This document shows positions 37,811 to 45,949 of a stretch of DNA of 64,000 nucleotides, piece after piece (position 1 is the stretch's first letter; each line of letters begins with the position of its first letter). A model generated the notes under the pieces. It was not told where the DNA came from, did no database searches, and was given only the letters and a program-made list of their open reading frames with translations. Source of the stretch: Spartobacteria bacterium LR76 (lineage in GTDB: Bacteria; Verrucomicrobiota; Verrucomicrobiia; Chthoniobacterales; Terrimicrobiaceae); contig QAYZ01000016.1 of NCBI GenBank assembly GCA_003054655.1, forward strand, positions 124,001 to 188,000. The letters are read 5' to 3'. Position numbers and translations under genes: made by a program.

Positions 37811-38371
37811 TTACTGGATGAGTTGCTTGGAGGCTGCGTCGATGGATTTGGCCTCGTAGGAAAGGTAGGCATCGTGCAGTTCGCGATCGAAGATGAAGGC
37901 GCTGCTATCGCCGGTGGAGGTGTTCACGTCGAACAACGCGCCATTCTTCTTGCCGAGCCAGACGAAGGACGGCTGGCTCGGATTGCCCTGGCCGCCTTTG
38001 CCAAAGGCCTTCTTGAGGATGCTCTCCAGCATCATGCTGTCCTGCCCGTCATTGGTGTGCAGCGCAACGCCATAGAATTTTCCGTCAAAATAATAATAGA
38101 GAACCGTTTCCAGAATCGCCGGCCCGAGCAGGAGAGTCGGATTTTTCGGGCGATAGATTTTCAGAGAGCCTCGATCCTGCTCCAGAGTCAGGTTGTCTTT
38201 CAGCTGTTCGTATGGGGACCCAAACTTGATTCCCGCATAACCAGTGACCTTGTCGAGTGTCGTGGAGTCGATCTCGGGGTCTGCTTCAAGGGCGAAGAGC
38301 GGGGAAACGCAGAGAGAAAGGGTGAGGACGAGTAACGAGTTCCGAAGGAGGCCGGCAACGTTCAGGCTCAT
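37811..38371 (-). CDS. Secreted hypothetical protein in the cyclophane peptide operon
   Basis: 186 aa with an N-terminal signal peptide (LLRNSLLVLTLSLCVSPLFALEA). The mature part (YAGIKFGSPYEQLKDNLTLEQDRGSLKIYR...LYYYFDGKFYGVALHTNDGQDSMMLESILKKAFGKGG) looks like a small alpha/beta domain. No family recognised. It ends three bases before the precursor, so it is first in a three-gene operon and could bind, process or protect against the exported peptide; that is inference. Confidence 0.7.
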   Translation of the reverse strand: MSLNVAGLLRNSLLVLTLSLCVSPLFALEADPEIDSTTLDKVTGYAGIKFGSPYEQLKDNLTLEQDRGSLKIYRPKNPTLLLGPAILETVLYYYFDGKFYGVALHTNDGQDSMMLESILKKAFGKGGQGNPSQPSFVWLGKKNGALFDVNTSTGDSSAFIFDRELHDAYLSYEAKSIDAASKQLIQ

Positions 38372-38477
38372 TGATGGGTCAATAACAGATACTTAGAGGT
38401 CTGCAAGTGGCATCTGGATTAGATTTTGTTATATTAGCCTTAATTGATTTACGGGTCGGATCGGTCGCTGCGAGGCT

Positions 38478-38867
38478 CTACGGCGCGACGCGTCCGCGCA
38501 TCTTCTTTGTCTCACCGCGCCTGCGCTTGCCCTCAACCATTTTGGCTTTGGTCGCACGGGAGCGCTTGGCTTTCTGGCGACGTGCCTTGGATGCCGCAGC
38601 CAGCCGGGCTTGACGGCGCTCGGCGCGCTGACGCTCCAGATCGGCAATGAAGCGTTCGATGGTCAGTTGACGGTTCTGGGATTGCGACCGTGAGTCGCTT
38701 GCGACCACCCGTGTGCCAGTCGGGATATGAAGCAGCTCCACCGAGGTGCTCACCTTGTTGACATGCTGGCCGCCGGGGCCGCTGGCTCGGGTGAAGGTAA
38801 AGCGGATGTCCTCGACGCGAATTCCCACAGCCTTGAGCCGTGCCGTCAGCTTTTCATCGATGGCCAT
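38478..38867 (-). CDS. RF-1 domain peptidyl-tRNA hydrolase-like protein (ArfB-like)
   Basis: 129-aa protein with the release-factor catalytic motif GPGGQHVNK near residue 31 and a long basic tail (KARRQKAKRSRATKAK...KRRRGETKKMRGR). It lacks the codon-recognition domain, so it resembles ArfB/YaeJ or RF-H-like factors that free stalled ribosomes. ATG at 38867 (MAIDEKLTARL) chosen; the longer frame overlaps the next gene. About 107 bases separate it from the RiPP operon promoter side. Confidence 0.82.
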   Translation of the reverse strand: MAIDEKLTARLKAVGIRVEDIRFTFTRASGPGGQHVNKVSTSVELLHIPTGTRVVASDSRSQSQNRQLTIERFIADLERQRAERRQARLAAASKARRQKAKRSRATKAKMVEGKRRRGETKKMRGRVAP

Positions 38868-38884
38868 CGTGGTATCGGCTGCTC

Positions 38885-41071
38885 CTATGCTCCCGGCGGT
38901 TTGCCGGTCGGCTGAAACGGCGAGGCGGGTTTGGGCTTGGCCTGGCGCTGCATCCGGAAGGAAAGCGCCGCGAAGAGCAGCAGAAACGTCGCCGCGCCTG
39001 CGACGCCGACCGCGCCGAGTGCGAGCGTGATGACCAGGGCTTTTTTCCACGAGGCCGATTTTTGCGGAGCCGCCGCCGTCTTCTCCGGCTCTTCCTGGCC
39101 GCCGGTTTTCGCCCAGGAGTCGGGCACGGTGATCATATAGCCGGTAGACCCATAGGCCCGGTCGAGATTGGAGAGAAAACCGCTCATGCGATAGGAGGGC
39201 ACATGGTCGGCCCTGGCCTCGTATTTGTGCCGCAGCGTGAGTCGGCTTCCATCCGGTGTGGCGCTGAAGGAGTAGTGAAAGGACGGGTCGCTAACGGTCT
39301 CGGAGTCGGAATCAAAGTTCATCGAGCGAGGAAACGACAGCTCGATCACGCTGTTCACGCGGGAGGGATAGTCCAGCGCGTAGGGCATTTCGCGCGATGA
39401 GGACTCTGGTCGCGAAAGGCGCTCGCTGACGATGTCGGCGTCTACCTTGCCCTCGAGGTGATCCTCCTCGTCGCCACTCTTCCAGAAATCCCGGATCACG
39501 TATTTTTCCCGGCACGTGATGATGTTGCGGGAACGATCGTCGGTGAACTCGGGCGCTTCGACGGACTCGATGTTGTCATGATCGCGGCCGTAGTAGCTGC
39601 GGTAGTTCTTGGTGATCTCTTCCTGGCTGTAATCTTCGAGATTCCTCCGCATCACGTCAGCCGCGTGACCTCGGTAGACGGTCTCGACCGAGAGATTCAC
39701 GAGGCCGGAGAAGTCGGGGAAATCGTAGTTCTCCTTCACGTCGGTGACGGTCTTGTCATAGCCGCCCGCCTTGATCTCGGTGAGATCGATGGTGTCGTCG
39801 CGGAGCACGAGCGCCTGGTGATAATCGGGGAAATAAATCTCCCCGAGCACGCCGCCCTGGTTGTCCTCGGTGGGATCGAGCCAATACGTCTTGCCATCGA
39901 GCGAAAGATGGACGACGACGTGGTTGAACGCCCAGGCGGAGGGCAGCCAGTTGTCATGTTTCAGCCAGCCTTCGGTGGTCACCAGGGCGGGGTCGGCCTG
40001 AAAGCCCAGATCGCGCAGCATCGCGCAAAGAAGGACGGCCTTGTCCTTGCAGTCGCCGAAGCGCCGCGAAACGATCTCGGACAGGGTATGAGGCCGGTGG
40101 GCATTGGGGCCGATCTCGATGCCCAGATAGCGTATATTGTCCTGCACGTACCAGAGTGCGTCTCGGATCTGCTCCTCCTGCCTGGGCAGGGTGCGGATGC
40201 GGGCGACCTCCTGCTTGATCTCATCGGGCAGTTCTTCGCCCGTGTTATAGAGGGGGGCTCCCCATTTTGCGACGTCGGACCAGGATTTCCACTCGGAAAG
40301 CTGCACCCATCCCCAGGGATCGTACCAGTCGGGCAGTGTGTCGTCGGGGATGAGCGGTCGGACGTTGCTGGCAGTCCAGCGATACTCCGTGGTGCCGTCG
40401 GGGAGGGTGGTTTGAGTCGGAGCGAGATCAGAGTTGTGGCTGCGTACCTGGATCTCCCGGTCCCGGGGCCAGAGCAGGCGGTAGGAGAGTGCGGAAACCG
40501 GATCGTCCCCGATGGTGCCGAAGGAATCCATAAACTTCCCACCAAAGATCGGGTTCTCGCCCTCGTAGGTGAAGGCATACTCGACCACGTCGCCCACGCG
40601 GATATCATTGAGCACCATGATGACCGAGAGCTGGCCGTCGAACATGTTGCGATCCAACTGCTCCTCGCGATGCAGGGTGCGTATTTCCTGATCTGGCAGG
40701 CGGTCGATCTCCTTCCCGTCGCGGTGAATCACGAGCTTGTTGAGAACGAGCCGCTGGTAGGCCGGATCGACGAGGATGGTGATGCTGGAGTCGTTTTCCA
40801 CCGAGGACTTGGTGGCAAACTGCCTCGCATAGTGGTGATAGCTGGTCTGCTCGGCGGCGTTGGTTTGTTCGTCCTGGAGGAGCCAGACGCGGCTGCCATT
40901 GCGTTTCTTTTTGTCGACCGGCGGCGGCACCTTTTCGGGCTGAACCCAGGCTGGAGCCGGTCCCTTGCGTACGGTCTGTTCCTCGCTGGGAGTGTCGGCG
41001 GAAACAGGGTGCGAGAGTGAAAGGAGGCACACGGCACTCCAGAGCGCGATCCCTTTACAGCCAGCTTTCAT
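38885..41071 (-). CDS. DUF3857 and transglutaminase-like exported protein
   Basis: 728 aa. A signal peptide (GIALWSAVCLLSLSHPVSA) is followed by a DUF3857 domain (about 80-270) and a transglutaminase-like domain. The catalytic triad is visible: Cys in SRRFGDCKDKAVLL, His in FNHVVVHL, Asp in YWLDPTED. A membrane segment (ALVITLALGAVGVAGAATFLLLFA) near residue 695 anchors the C-terminus. Similar proteins occur in Bacteroidetes and Verrucomicrobia; substrate unknown. ATG 41071 gives the proper signal start. Confidence 0.85.
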   Translation of the reverse strand: MKAGCKGIALWSAVCLLSLSHPVSADTPSEEQTVRKGPAPAWVQPEKVPPPVDKKKRNGSRVWLLQDEQTNAAEQTSYHHYARQFATKSSVENDSSITILVDPAYQRLVLNKLVIHRDGKEIDRLPDQEIRTLHREEQLDRNMFDGQLSVIMVLNDIRVGDVVEYAFTYEGENPIFGGKFMDSFGTIGDDPVSALSYRLLWPRDREIQVRSHNSDLAPTQTTLPDGTTEYRWTASNVRPLIPDDTLPDWYDPWGWVQLSEWKSWSDVAKWGAPLYNTGEELPDEIKQEVARIRTLPRQEEQIRDALWYVQDNIRYLGIEIGPNAHRPHTLSEIVSRRFGDCKDKAVLLCAMLRDLGFQADPALVTTEGWLKHDNWLPSAWAFNHVVVHLSLDGKTYWLDPTEDNQGGVLGEIYFPDYHQALVLRDDTIDLTEIKAGGYDKTVTDVKENYDFPDFSGLVNLSVETVYRGHAADVMRRNLEDYSQEEITKNYRSYYGRDHDNIESVEAPEFTDDRSRNIITCREKYVIRDFWKSGDEEDHLEGKVDADIVSERLSRPESSSREMPYALDYPSRVNSVIELSFPRSMNFDSDSETVSDPSFHYSFSATPDGSRLTLRHKYEARADHVPSYRMSGFLSNLDRAYGSTGYMITVPDSWAKTGGQEEPEKTAAAPQKSASWKKALVITLALGAVGVAGAATFLLLFAALSFRMQRQAKPKPASPFQPTGKPPGA

Positions 41072-41113
41072 TGAGATGATGCCTTTCTTAAGGCGGAACC
41101 TCTTTTCTGGCAA

Positions 41114-41866
41114 CTACTCGCCGATAGAAAGCCGGTCGGCGTTCCGTCCAGAGATGCGTGTCGAGAAGATGCGGCGGCGGGCGGATTCGATGTCATACGG
41201 AATCCTACGGAACGTCACGTCCCGGTTTTCCCTCTCATAGATCACATAACTGGCGCGCGGGTCGCCATCCCGGGGCTGTCCGACACTGCCGACATTGATG
41301 GTGTAGCGGTGCTGTTGCGAGAGGCGGACATTGGACAGGGCGGGCTTATGCGCCTTGACCACGGGACCGCGCTCTTCCCAGATGATCGGCACGTGGGAAT
41401 GCCCGTGGAAGGAAACCGGCGTGGTCTGCGCCTTGAAGTTCCTCCGCGCGTCCTCGGTTCGGAATACGTAGGGAAACTCTCCCGGGTGGTGCAGCGAGGA
41501 ATGCACTGCCGTAAAGCAGCCGATCTTGCTCACCAGCGGCAGCTCACGCAGCCAGGACAGCTCCTCGTTGGTCAGGGAGGTGCGTGCCAGCTCGATCGGG
41601 CGGCGAATGCTGGACGGCATCTCCTCCAGGTACACGATATCGTCAAAGACAGTCATCGCTTCGTGGTTTCCCATGACAACGACCGGGCAGAGATCGCCTA
41701 TTTTGCGGACACACTCGGCCGGGGCACCGCCGTAACCGACGATATCTCCGAGGCACACAACCGCTTGCACGCCGTGATCGCGGATATCTGCGAGGACAGC
41801 ATCGAGCGCGTCGATGTTTCCGTGAATGTCACTGATGAAGGCGACGCGGGGGTGAGCGTCCAACAT
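41114..41866 (-). CDS. Calcineurin-like metallophosphoesterase (YfcE/DevT type)
   Basis: 250-aa phosphoesterase with the full metal-binding set: ISDIHGN at the N-terminus, CLGDIVGYG, MGNHEAM, and GHSHVP late in the sequence. A GSVGQPRDGDPRASYVI segment is typical of the DevT-like branch. ATG 41866 begins MLDAHPRVAFISDIHGN. Substrate unknown; relatives hydrolyse phosphodiesters or phosphoproteins. Ends 42 bases upstream of the DUF3857 gene, so probably cotranscribed. Confidence 0.85.
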   Translation of the reverse strand: MLDAHPRVAFISDIHGNIDALDAVLADIRDHGVQAVVCLGDIVGYGGAPAECVRKIGDLCPVVVMGNHEAMTVFDDIVYLEEMPSSIRRPIELARTSLTNEELSWLRELPLVSKIGCFTAVHSSLHHPGEFPYVFRTEDARRNFKAQTTPVSFHGHSHVPIIWEERGPVVKAHKPALSNVRLSQQHRYTINVGSVGQPRDGDPRASYVIYERENRDVTFRRIPYDIESARRRIFSTRISGRNADRLSIGE

Positions 41867-41935
41867 ACTCTTCGAGGCAGAGGTGTTAGCAAACGTGCCT
41901 GGAGGTGGCAAGTCTACGAAACGTTGCGCCACGTT

Positions 41936-43240
41936 TTATTTCGGCAAAGAGGTCGATTCCTCGACGGGCGTGACGACAAATTCGGTCAGAGTTTCCAGCA
42001 ACCGGGCGGGCACGGAAGCACGCACCATCGCGTACTCCGGCTCGTAGGCTGTTTCGTGGATTTGCGCCTCGCGATGGAGGCGGGCGAGGAGGTCGCCTCG
42101 ATGGGTCGGGATATGGAGCGTCGTCTCCTGGACCTGATCGCTGACGAAATCGCCGATACGGTTCACCAGTTCGTCGATCCCGTCGCCGCTGTGGACGGAG
42201 ACGAAAACGGCCTCGGGGAAGTGGCGGCGCAGGACGGCTCGGGTGGACGGGTCGGTGACCTTGTCCATCTTGTTGAAGACCACGAGAGTCTTCTTTGTGT
42301 CTGCCCCGAGTTCCGCGAGCACCTTCATCGTCGTGTTGTAGTAATCGAGCACTCGCGGATTGGATGCGTCCAGGACGTGAATGAGGAAGTCCGACATCGT
42401 TGCCTCCTCCAGCGTGGCGTGAAAGGCCTCGACGAGTTGGTGCGGGAGTTTGCGGACAAACCCGACGGTATCCGTGAGCAGGAGGGGCTGCTTGTTGGGC
42501 AGGGAGATTTTGCGCGTCGTCGTATCGAGCGTGGCAAAGAGCTTGTCCTCGACCAGCACTTCCGCACCCGTGAGGCGGCGGAGGAGGGAGGATTTGCCGG
42601 CATTCGTGTAGCCGACGATGGCGGCGTTGGGCACAGGAGTGCGCTTGCGATCCTTGCGTTGTGTAGCCCGGGCTCTGCGTACGCTCTGGAGTTCTCTCCT
42701 CAGGCGGTCGATCTGGCCGCGGATTTTTCGCCGGTCCTGCTCGAGCTGGCTTTCACCTTCACCTTTGGCACCGATTCCGCCGCCCTGCTGGCCGAGGTGG
42801 CTCCATGCCTTGGTCAGGCGGGGCAGGGAGTACGCCATGCGCGCGAGGTCGACCTGGATCTTGGCCTCGCGGGTCTGGGCCCGGGCTCCGAAAATATCGA
42901 GAATGATCTCTTGTCGGTCGATCACGAGCACCTTGGTGAGGTCTTCCCAGTTCCGCTGCTGGGCGGGAGTCAGCTCGTTGTCAAAGATGAGCACATCGCA
43001 CTCGAGTTCCTTGATGCGATCGGCGATTTCCTCGGCTTTGCCCGATCCGATGAGGTAGCGCGACTGGGGTTCGCGGTGGTAGACGAGCATCTTTTCGCGC
43101 ACGGGCACACCGAGGGTGCGCACCAGTTCCTCGAGCTCGCTCAACAGGTCCTGCGCTTCGTCTTCCAGGTCGTTTCCGGTGAAGGCTCCAACGAGGAGCG
43201 CCCGCTCGACCATTTTTTCCCGCGCTTTGATTTCAAACAT
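41936..43240 (-). CDS. hflX: GTPase HflX
   Basis: 434-aa ribosome-associated GTPase that splits stalled or heat-damaged ribosomes. The N-terminal HflX domain (AEEIADRIKELECDVLIFDNELTPAQQRNWE) leads to the GxGxGESQLE.DRR linker and a coiled coil. The G domain then has GYTNAGKSSLLRRLTG (G1), DTVGFVRKLPHQLVEAF (G3) and NKMDKV (G4). Length is normal. Confidence 0.95.
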   Translation of the reverse strand: MFEIKAREKMVERALLVGAFTGNDLEDEAQDLLSELEELVRTLGVPVREKMLVYHREPQSRYLIGSGKAEEIADRIKELECDVLIFDNELTPAQQRNWEDLTKVLVIDRQEIILDIFGARAQTREAKIQVDLARMAYSLPRLTKAWSHLGQQGGGIGAKGEGESQLEQDRRKIRGQIDRLRRELQSVRRARATQRKDRKRTPVPNAAIVGYTNAGKSSLLRRLTGAEVLVEDKLFATLDTTTRKISLPNKQPLLLTDTVGFVRKLPHQLVEAFHATLEEATMSDFLIHVLDASNPRVLDYYNTTMKVLAELGADTKKTLVVFNKMDKVTDPSTRAVLRRHFPEAVFVSVHSGDGIDELVNRIGDFVSDQVQETTLHIPTHRGDLLARLHREAQIHETAYEPEYAMVRASVPARLLETLTEFVVTPVEESTSLPK

Positions 43241-43280
43241 CTCGTGCGTATCTTAGCAGGAATCCCTGCGGCTTTCCACG

Positions 43281-43757
43281 ATGGCATTTCCCCAGCTTCA
43301 TGTTGTGCGATTCGGTCTGGCTCTCGCTGTCCTGATTTCCATCGTTCCTGTCGTCGCGGCAGACGAGGTGCCTCCTGAGGTCCAGGCGGCGGATTCCGTG
43401 CTGGCGCGTGCGGGATTACCGATGATTCCCACTGATGCCACGGAGGTGACCTGCTACTCGTGGAGCCAGACATCGGCGGGCGTGTATGCCGCTTTTGTCC
43501 TCAAGCCGGAGGAAATTGCCTCCTACACCGAGCAGTTTCGAGGGTTTTCCCGGGCGGAGCCGATCCCGTCATCCGTCCTGCCCGCTCCGCTTCCCGATGC
43601 TCCGTGGTTCAATCCGGCGGGAATCACCCAGGGCTACGTGCTCTGGCGCACGCAGGTGATCATCAGTGCCCCGGAGCTGGTCCGGCTCTTCATCGATACC
43701 GAGGCGCACCGCTTGTATCTCTACTACACCTGGAACAACCGCAACGTCGCCTACTAG
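43281..43757 (+). CDS. Hypothetical secreted protein
   Basis: 158 aa with a signal peptide (VRFGLALAVLISIVPVVAA) ending near ADEVPPE. The mature domain is rich in aromatic residues (CYSWSQTSAGVYAAFVL, GYVLWRTQVIISAPELVRLFIDTEAHRLYLYYTWNN). No family recognised. Divergent from hflX, and 47 bases before the Nif3-like gene on the same strand. Confidence 0.6.
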   Translation: MAFPQLHVVRFGLALAVLISIVPVVAADEVPPEVQAADSVLARAGLPMIPTDATEVTCYSWSQTSAGVYAAFVLKPEEIASYTEQFRGFSRAEPIPSSVLPAPLPDAPWFNPAGITQGYVLWRTQVIISAPELVRLFIDTEAHRLYLYYTWNNRNVAY

Positions 43758-43804
43758 CGGCAAAAGCGGTTGGCCGGGCGCGGGTGCCGCGCTAGATTCC
43801 GCGC

Positions 43805-44545
43805 ATGCAACTGAGCGAACTCACCGCTTTTCTCAATACGGAACTCCGGCTGGCCGAGATCAAGGATTACCCCAACGCGGTCAACGGTCTCCAGGTCGAG
43901 AATCGGGGCGGCGTGACCCGCGTCGCCGTGGCGGTGGACGCCTGCGAATACGTCCTACGCGCCGCAGTGGAGCAGGGCGCGGATCTGCTCATCGTGCATC
44001 ACGGTTTGTTCTGGAGCGGCCTGCAGCCGGTGACGGGGGCCGCCTATCGCAAGCTCAAGATCGCCCTCGACGCCGGGCTGGCTGTCTACAGCGCCCATCT
44101 CCCGCTTGATGCCCATCCCTCGCTGGGAAATAACGCCCTCCTCTGTGATGCGCTCGGGCTGCCGCCGGAACGTGAACCCTTTCTCGATCTCGGCTGGAAG
44201 GCCGCTATGGAAATTTCCCGCGAAGAGCTGGCAGAGCGCCTGGCCAAAGCCGTGGGCGGGCGCGTGCACATTGCGCCCGGAGGTCGGGGAACCATTAGCT
44301 CCGTCGGTGTTGTCACCGGAGGTGCGGGCGGTGAAATCTTCAAAGCAGCCCGATCAGGTGTCGACGCCTTCATCTCAGGCGAGGGGCCGCACTGGAGCTA
44401 CACGGCGGCAGAGGAATGCGGCATCGACCTGTTTTACGGCGGGCACTACGCCACCGAGACCTTTGGCGTGAAAGCGCTGGGAGAGCTTCTTCAGGAACGC
44501 TACGGCCTGCCTTGGCAATTCATCGACCATCCCACCGGCCTGTAA
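43805..44545 (+). CDS. Nif3-like dinuclear metal centre protein (DUF34)
   Basis: 246-aa protein of the YbgI/Nif3 family, a toroidal hexamer with a two-metal site; some members are GTP cyclohydrolase I type 2. Metal-ligand motifs: IVHHGLFWSG, YSAHLPLDAHPSLGNN and YGGHYATETFGVKAL. It lacks the inserted domain of the long forms. The TAA overlaps the mpg start (TAATG). Confidence 0.88.
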   Translation: MQLSELTAFLNTELRLAEIKDYPNAVNGLQVENRGGVTRVAVAVDACEYVLRAAVEQGADLLIVHHGLFWSGLQPVTGAAYRKLKIALDAGLAVYSAHLPLDAHPSLGNNALLCDALGLPPEREPFLDLGWKAAMEISREELAERLAKAVGGRVHIAPGGRGTISSVGVVTGGAGGEIFKAARSGVDAFISGEGPHWSYTAAEECGIDLFYGGHYATETFGVKALGELLQERYGLPWQFIDHPTGL

Positions 44546-45138
44546 TGCTGCCGCGCTCCTTCTTTGAGCGAGACCCTGTTCCCTGCGCCCGGGATCTCAT
44601 CGGATGCGAACTCGTCTGGGGCGAGGCGAGGGGAACCGTGGTGGAGACCGAGGCCTACGATGCCGAGGATGATCCGGCGTGCCATACCTTTTCGCGGCCC
44701 AGTGCACGGGCTTTTGTCGCGAAACATCCGCCCGGAACAGCCTACGTGTACTTCAACTACGGCGTACACTGGATGTTGAATGTACTCGTGAAGGGGAACC
44801 GCCAGGGCTTCGTCCTCATCCGCGCCCTCGAGCCGGTGGCTGGATTGGACGCGATGAGCCTCGCCCGGGGGACGAGCATCCCGACGCAACTGTGCTCAGG
44901 ACCCGGCAAGCTGGCCAGGGCGCTGGGGGTTACTGGGGATGATCATGGCACCGATCTGTGTTCCGATCCTCAACGATGCTTTCTCGCTGCTGGAGCGAGC
45001 CTGCCCGTTGCGGTCGGGCCTCGGATCGGTATTTCCCGCGCGATGGATTTCCCATGGCGGTTCCACGTACCGGCGAACCGGCATGTGAGTCACTTCAGAA
45101 GTCAAGACCGGCCGCGACCGAGTCACGGCCGGTCTTGA
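44545..45138 (+). CDS. mpg: 3-methyladenine DNA glycosylase, AAG family
   Basis: 197-aa base-excision repair enzyme of the human AAG/Mpg type. Motifs: LIGCELVWGEARGTVVETEAYDAEDDPACH with the catalytic Glu in VETEAY, AYVYFNYGVHWMLNVL and LCSGPGKLARALG. The start overlaps the previous stop (TAATG). The last codons (SQDRPRPSHGRS) lie within a 12-bp-stem hairpin, so the natural C-terminus is built from a terminator-like sequence. Confidence 0.92.
   Translation: MLPRSFFERDPVPCARDLIGCELVWGEARGTVVETEAYDAEDDPACHTFSRPSARAFVAKHPPGTAYVYFNYGVHWMLNVLVKGNRQGFVLIRALEPVAGLDAMSLARGTSIPTQLCSGPGKLARALGVTGDDHGTDLCSDPQRCFLAAGASLPVAVGPRIGISRAMDFPWRFHVPANRHVSHFRSQDRPRPSHGRS
45103..45137. terminator. Hairpin overlapping the end of mpg
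   Basis: Perfect 12-bp stem, CAAGACCGGCCG and CGGCCGGTCTTG, with an 11-base loop. It sits between the convergent mpg and small lipoprotein genes and could end transcription in both directions. The T-tracts on either side are short, so termination may be weak or Rho-assisted. Confidence 0.5.
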
Positions 45139-45161
45139 AATTTGCTAGAGCGTAACTCCGA

Positions 45162-45278
45162 TTACTTGGAGTAGCCCACGGTCGGAGCCGGAGCCGGCTT
45201 CGGCTTGCTGGCGCAAGCGCCGAGGCTCAGAGCGCCCGTCGCGACCGCAACAGCGGCCAAAATTTTGACGAATTTCAC
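45162..45278 (-). CDS. Small lipoprotein, 38 aa
   Basis: A very short reading frame starting with GTG: KFVKILAAVAVATGALSLGAC then ASKPKPAPAPTVGYSK. A basic start, a hydrophobic core and the lipobox LGAC with Cys22 mark a lipoprotein whose mature form would be only about 17 residues with a Pro-Ala-Lys tail. A strong AAGGAGG ribosome site lies about 11 bases upstream. Such tiny lipoproteins (entericidin-like in size) are easily missed. Its leader can fold over the ribosome site. Confidence 0.72.
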   Translation of the reverse strand: MKFVKILAAVAVATGALSLGACASKPKPAPAPTVGYSK

Positions 45279-45284
45279 TTAAAT

Positions 45285-45320
45285 GTCCCCCTCCTTTCTT
45301 AGCAGGTTGCTAGGGGGGAC
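45285..45320 (-). promoter_or_regulatory. Structured leader over the lipoprotein ribosome site
   Basis: On the minus strand GTCCCCC(C) pairs with GGGGGAC, which overlaps the AAGGAGGGGG ribosome-binding region. Between them TAGCA-N3-TGCTA forms a second small stem. The fold would mask the ribosome site of the 38-aa lipoprotein, suggesting translational control. Confidence 0.4.
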
Positions 45321-45375
45321 TTTGGCAAATCCTATCCAACTGACAATAAAGAAGGTGTGAAATCGTAACAGGTTT

Positions 45376-45413
45376 CACCCCTATCGAGGGGGAAGGGATC
45401 TCCCGATAGGGTG
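45376..45413. repeat. Hairpin between the transpeptidase and lipoprotein genes
   Basis: CCCTATCG and CGATAGGG (8-bp stem, 17-base loop) with two more pairs after a one-base bulge. It lies 34 bases past the end of the L,D-transpeptidase gene and upstream of the lipoprotein leader. It may be a terminator for the former, although no T-run follows. Confidence 0.35.
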
Positions 45414-45446
45414 GCATGACTGGAGAAAACGGGAAATTTTGCCCGC

Positions 45447-45926
45447 TCAGACGACGATTTCTATCGGAGTTCCCTCCGGAACCAGGTCGTAGAGTTCGCA
45501 GATATCGGCGTTTTTCATCCGTACGCAGCCATGACTCGCCGGGGTGCCGATGAGTTGCTCCTGGTTCGTCCCGTGGATGTAAATGTAGCGGTCCTTGGTG
45601 TTGGCGTTGCCAGGCTCAAGGCCCTCCAGCCACAGGATACGGGTGAGTACGAGATCCTCGTCACCGCCCAGACCTGCGATATTGCCGGTGAATTGCCTGC
45701 TGACGAAGTGCGCACCCAGCGGCGCGCCTGCTCCATGCTTCTCGGAGACGGCAAATTTCCCGAGCGGCGTCTTGAAGCTCCCCGGTTCGCTGCCGAGTCC
45801 GAAGCGGGAGGTGGAAATCGGGAACTGCCGTAGCAACCGCCCGTCTTCGCGCAATTCCAGCGTTTGTCGGGCAACATTTACGAGGAGAGACAGTGTGGCG
45901 TGGACTTTTTGTTCGGGCTCGTTCAT
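45447..45926 (-). CDS. L,D-transpeptidase (YkuD domain)
   Basis: 159-aa enzyme of the YkuD family, which makes 3-3 peptidoglycan crosslinks or attaches proteins to the wall. The active-site signature is present as YIYIHGTNQEQ followed by SHGCVRM with the catalytic Cys. No signal peptide is evident at the N-terminus (MNEPEQKVHATLSLLVNV), which is odd for a periplasmic enzyme. Divergent from asd. Confidence 0.88.
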   Translation of the reverse strand: MNEPEQKVHATLSLLVNVARQTLELREDGRLLRQFPISTSRFGLGSEPGSFKTPLGKFAVSEKHGAGAPLGAHFVSRQFTGNIAGLGGDEDLVLTRILWLEGLEPGNANTKDRYIYIHGTNQEQLIGTPASHGCVRMKNADICELYDLVPEGTPIEIVV

Positions 45927-45949
45927 CGTGAGGGTCTGTCTCTTTTGTT

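Noticed and set aside
38372-38477. Promoter of the RiPP operon
   Set aside because: The region is AT-rich (38410-38455) and probably holds it, but no -35/-10 pair with good spacing could be chosen.
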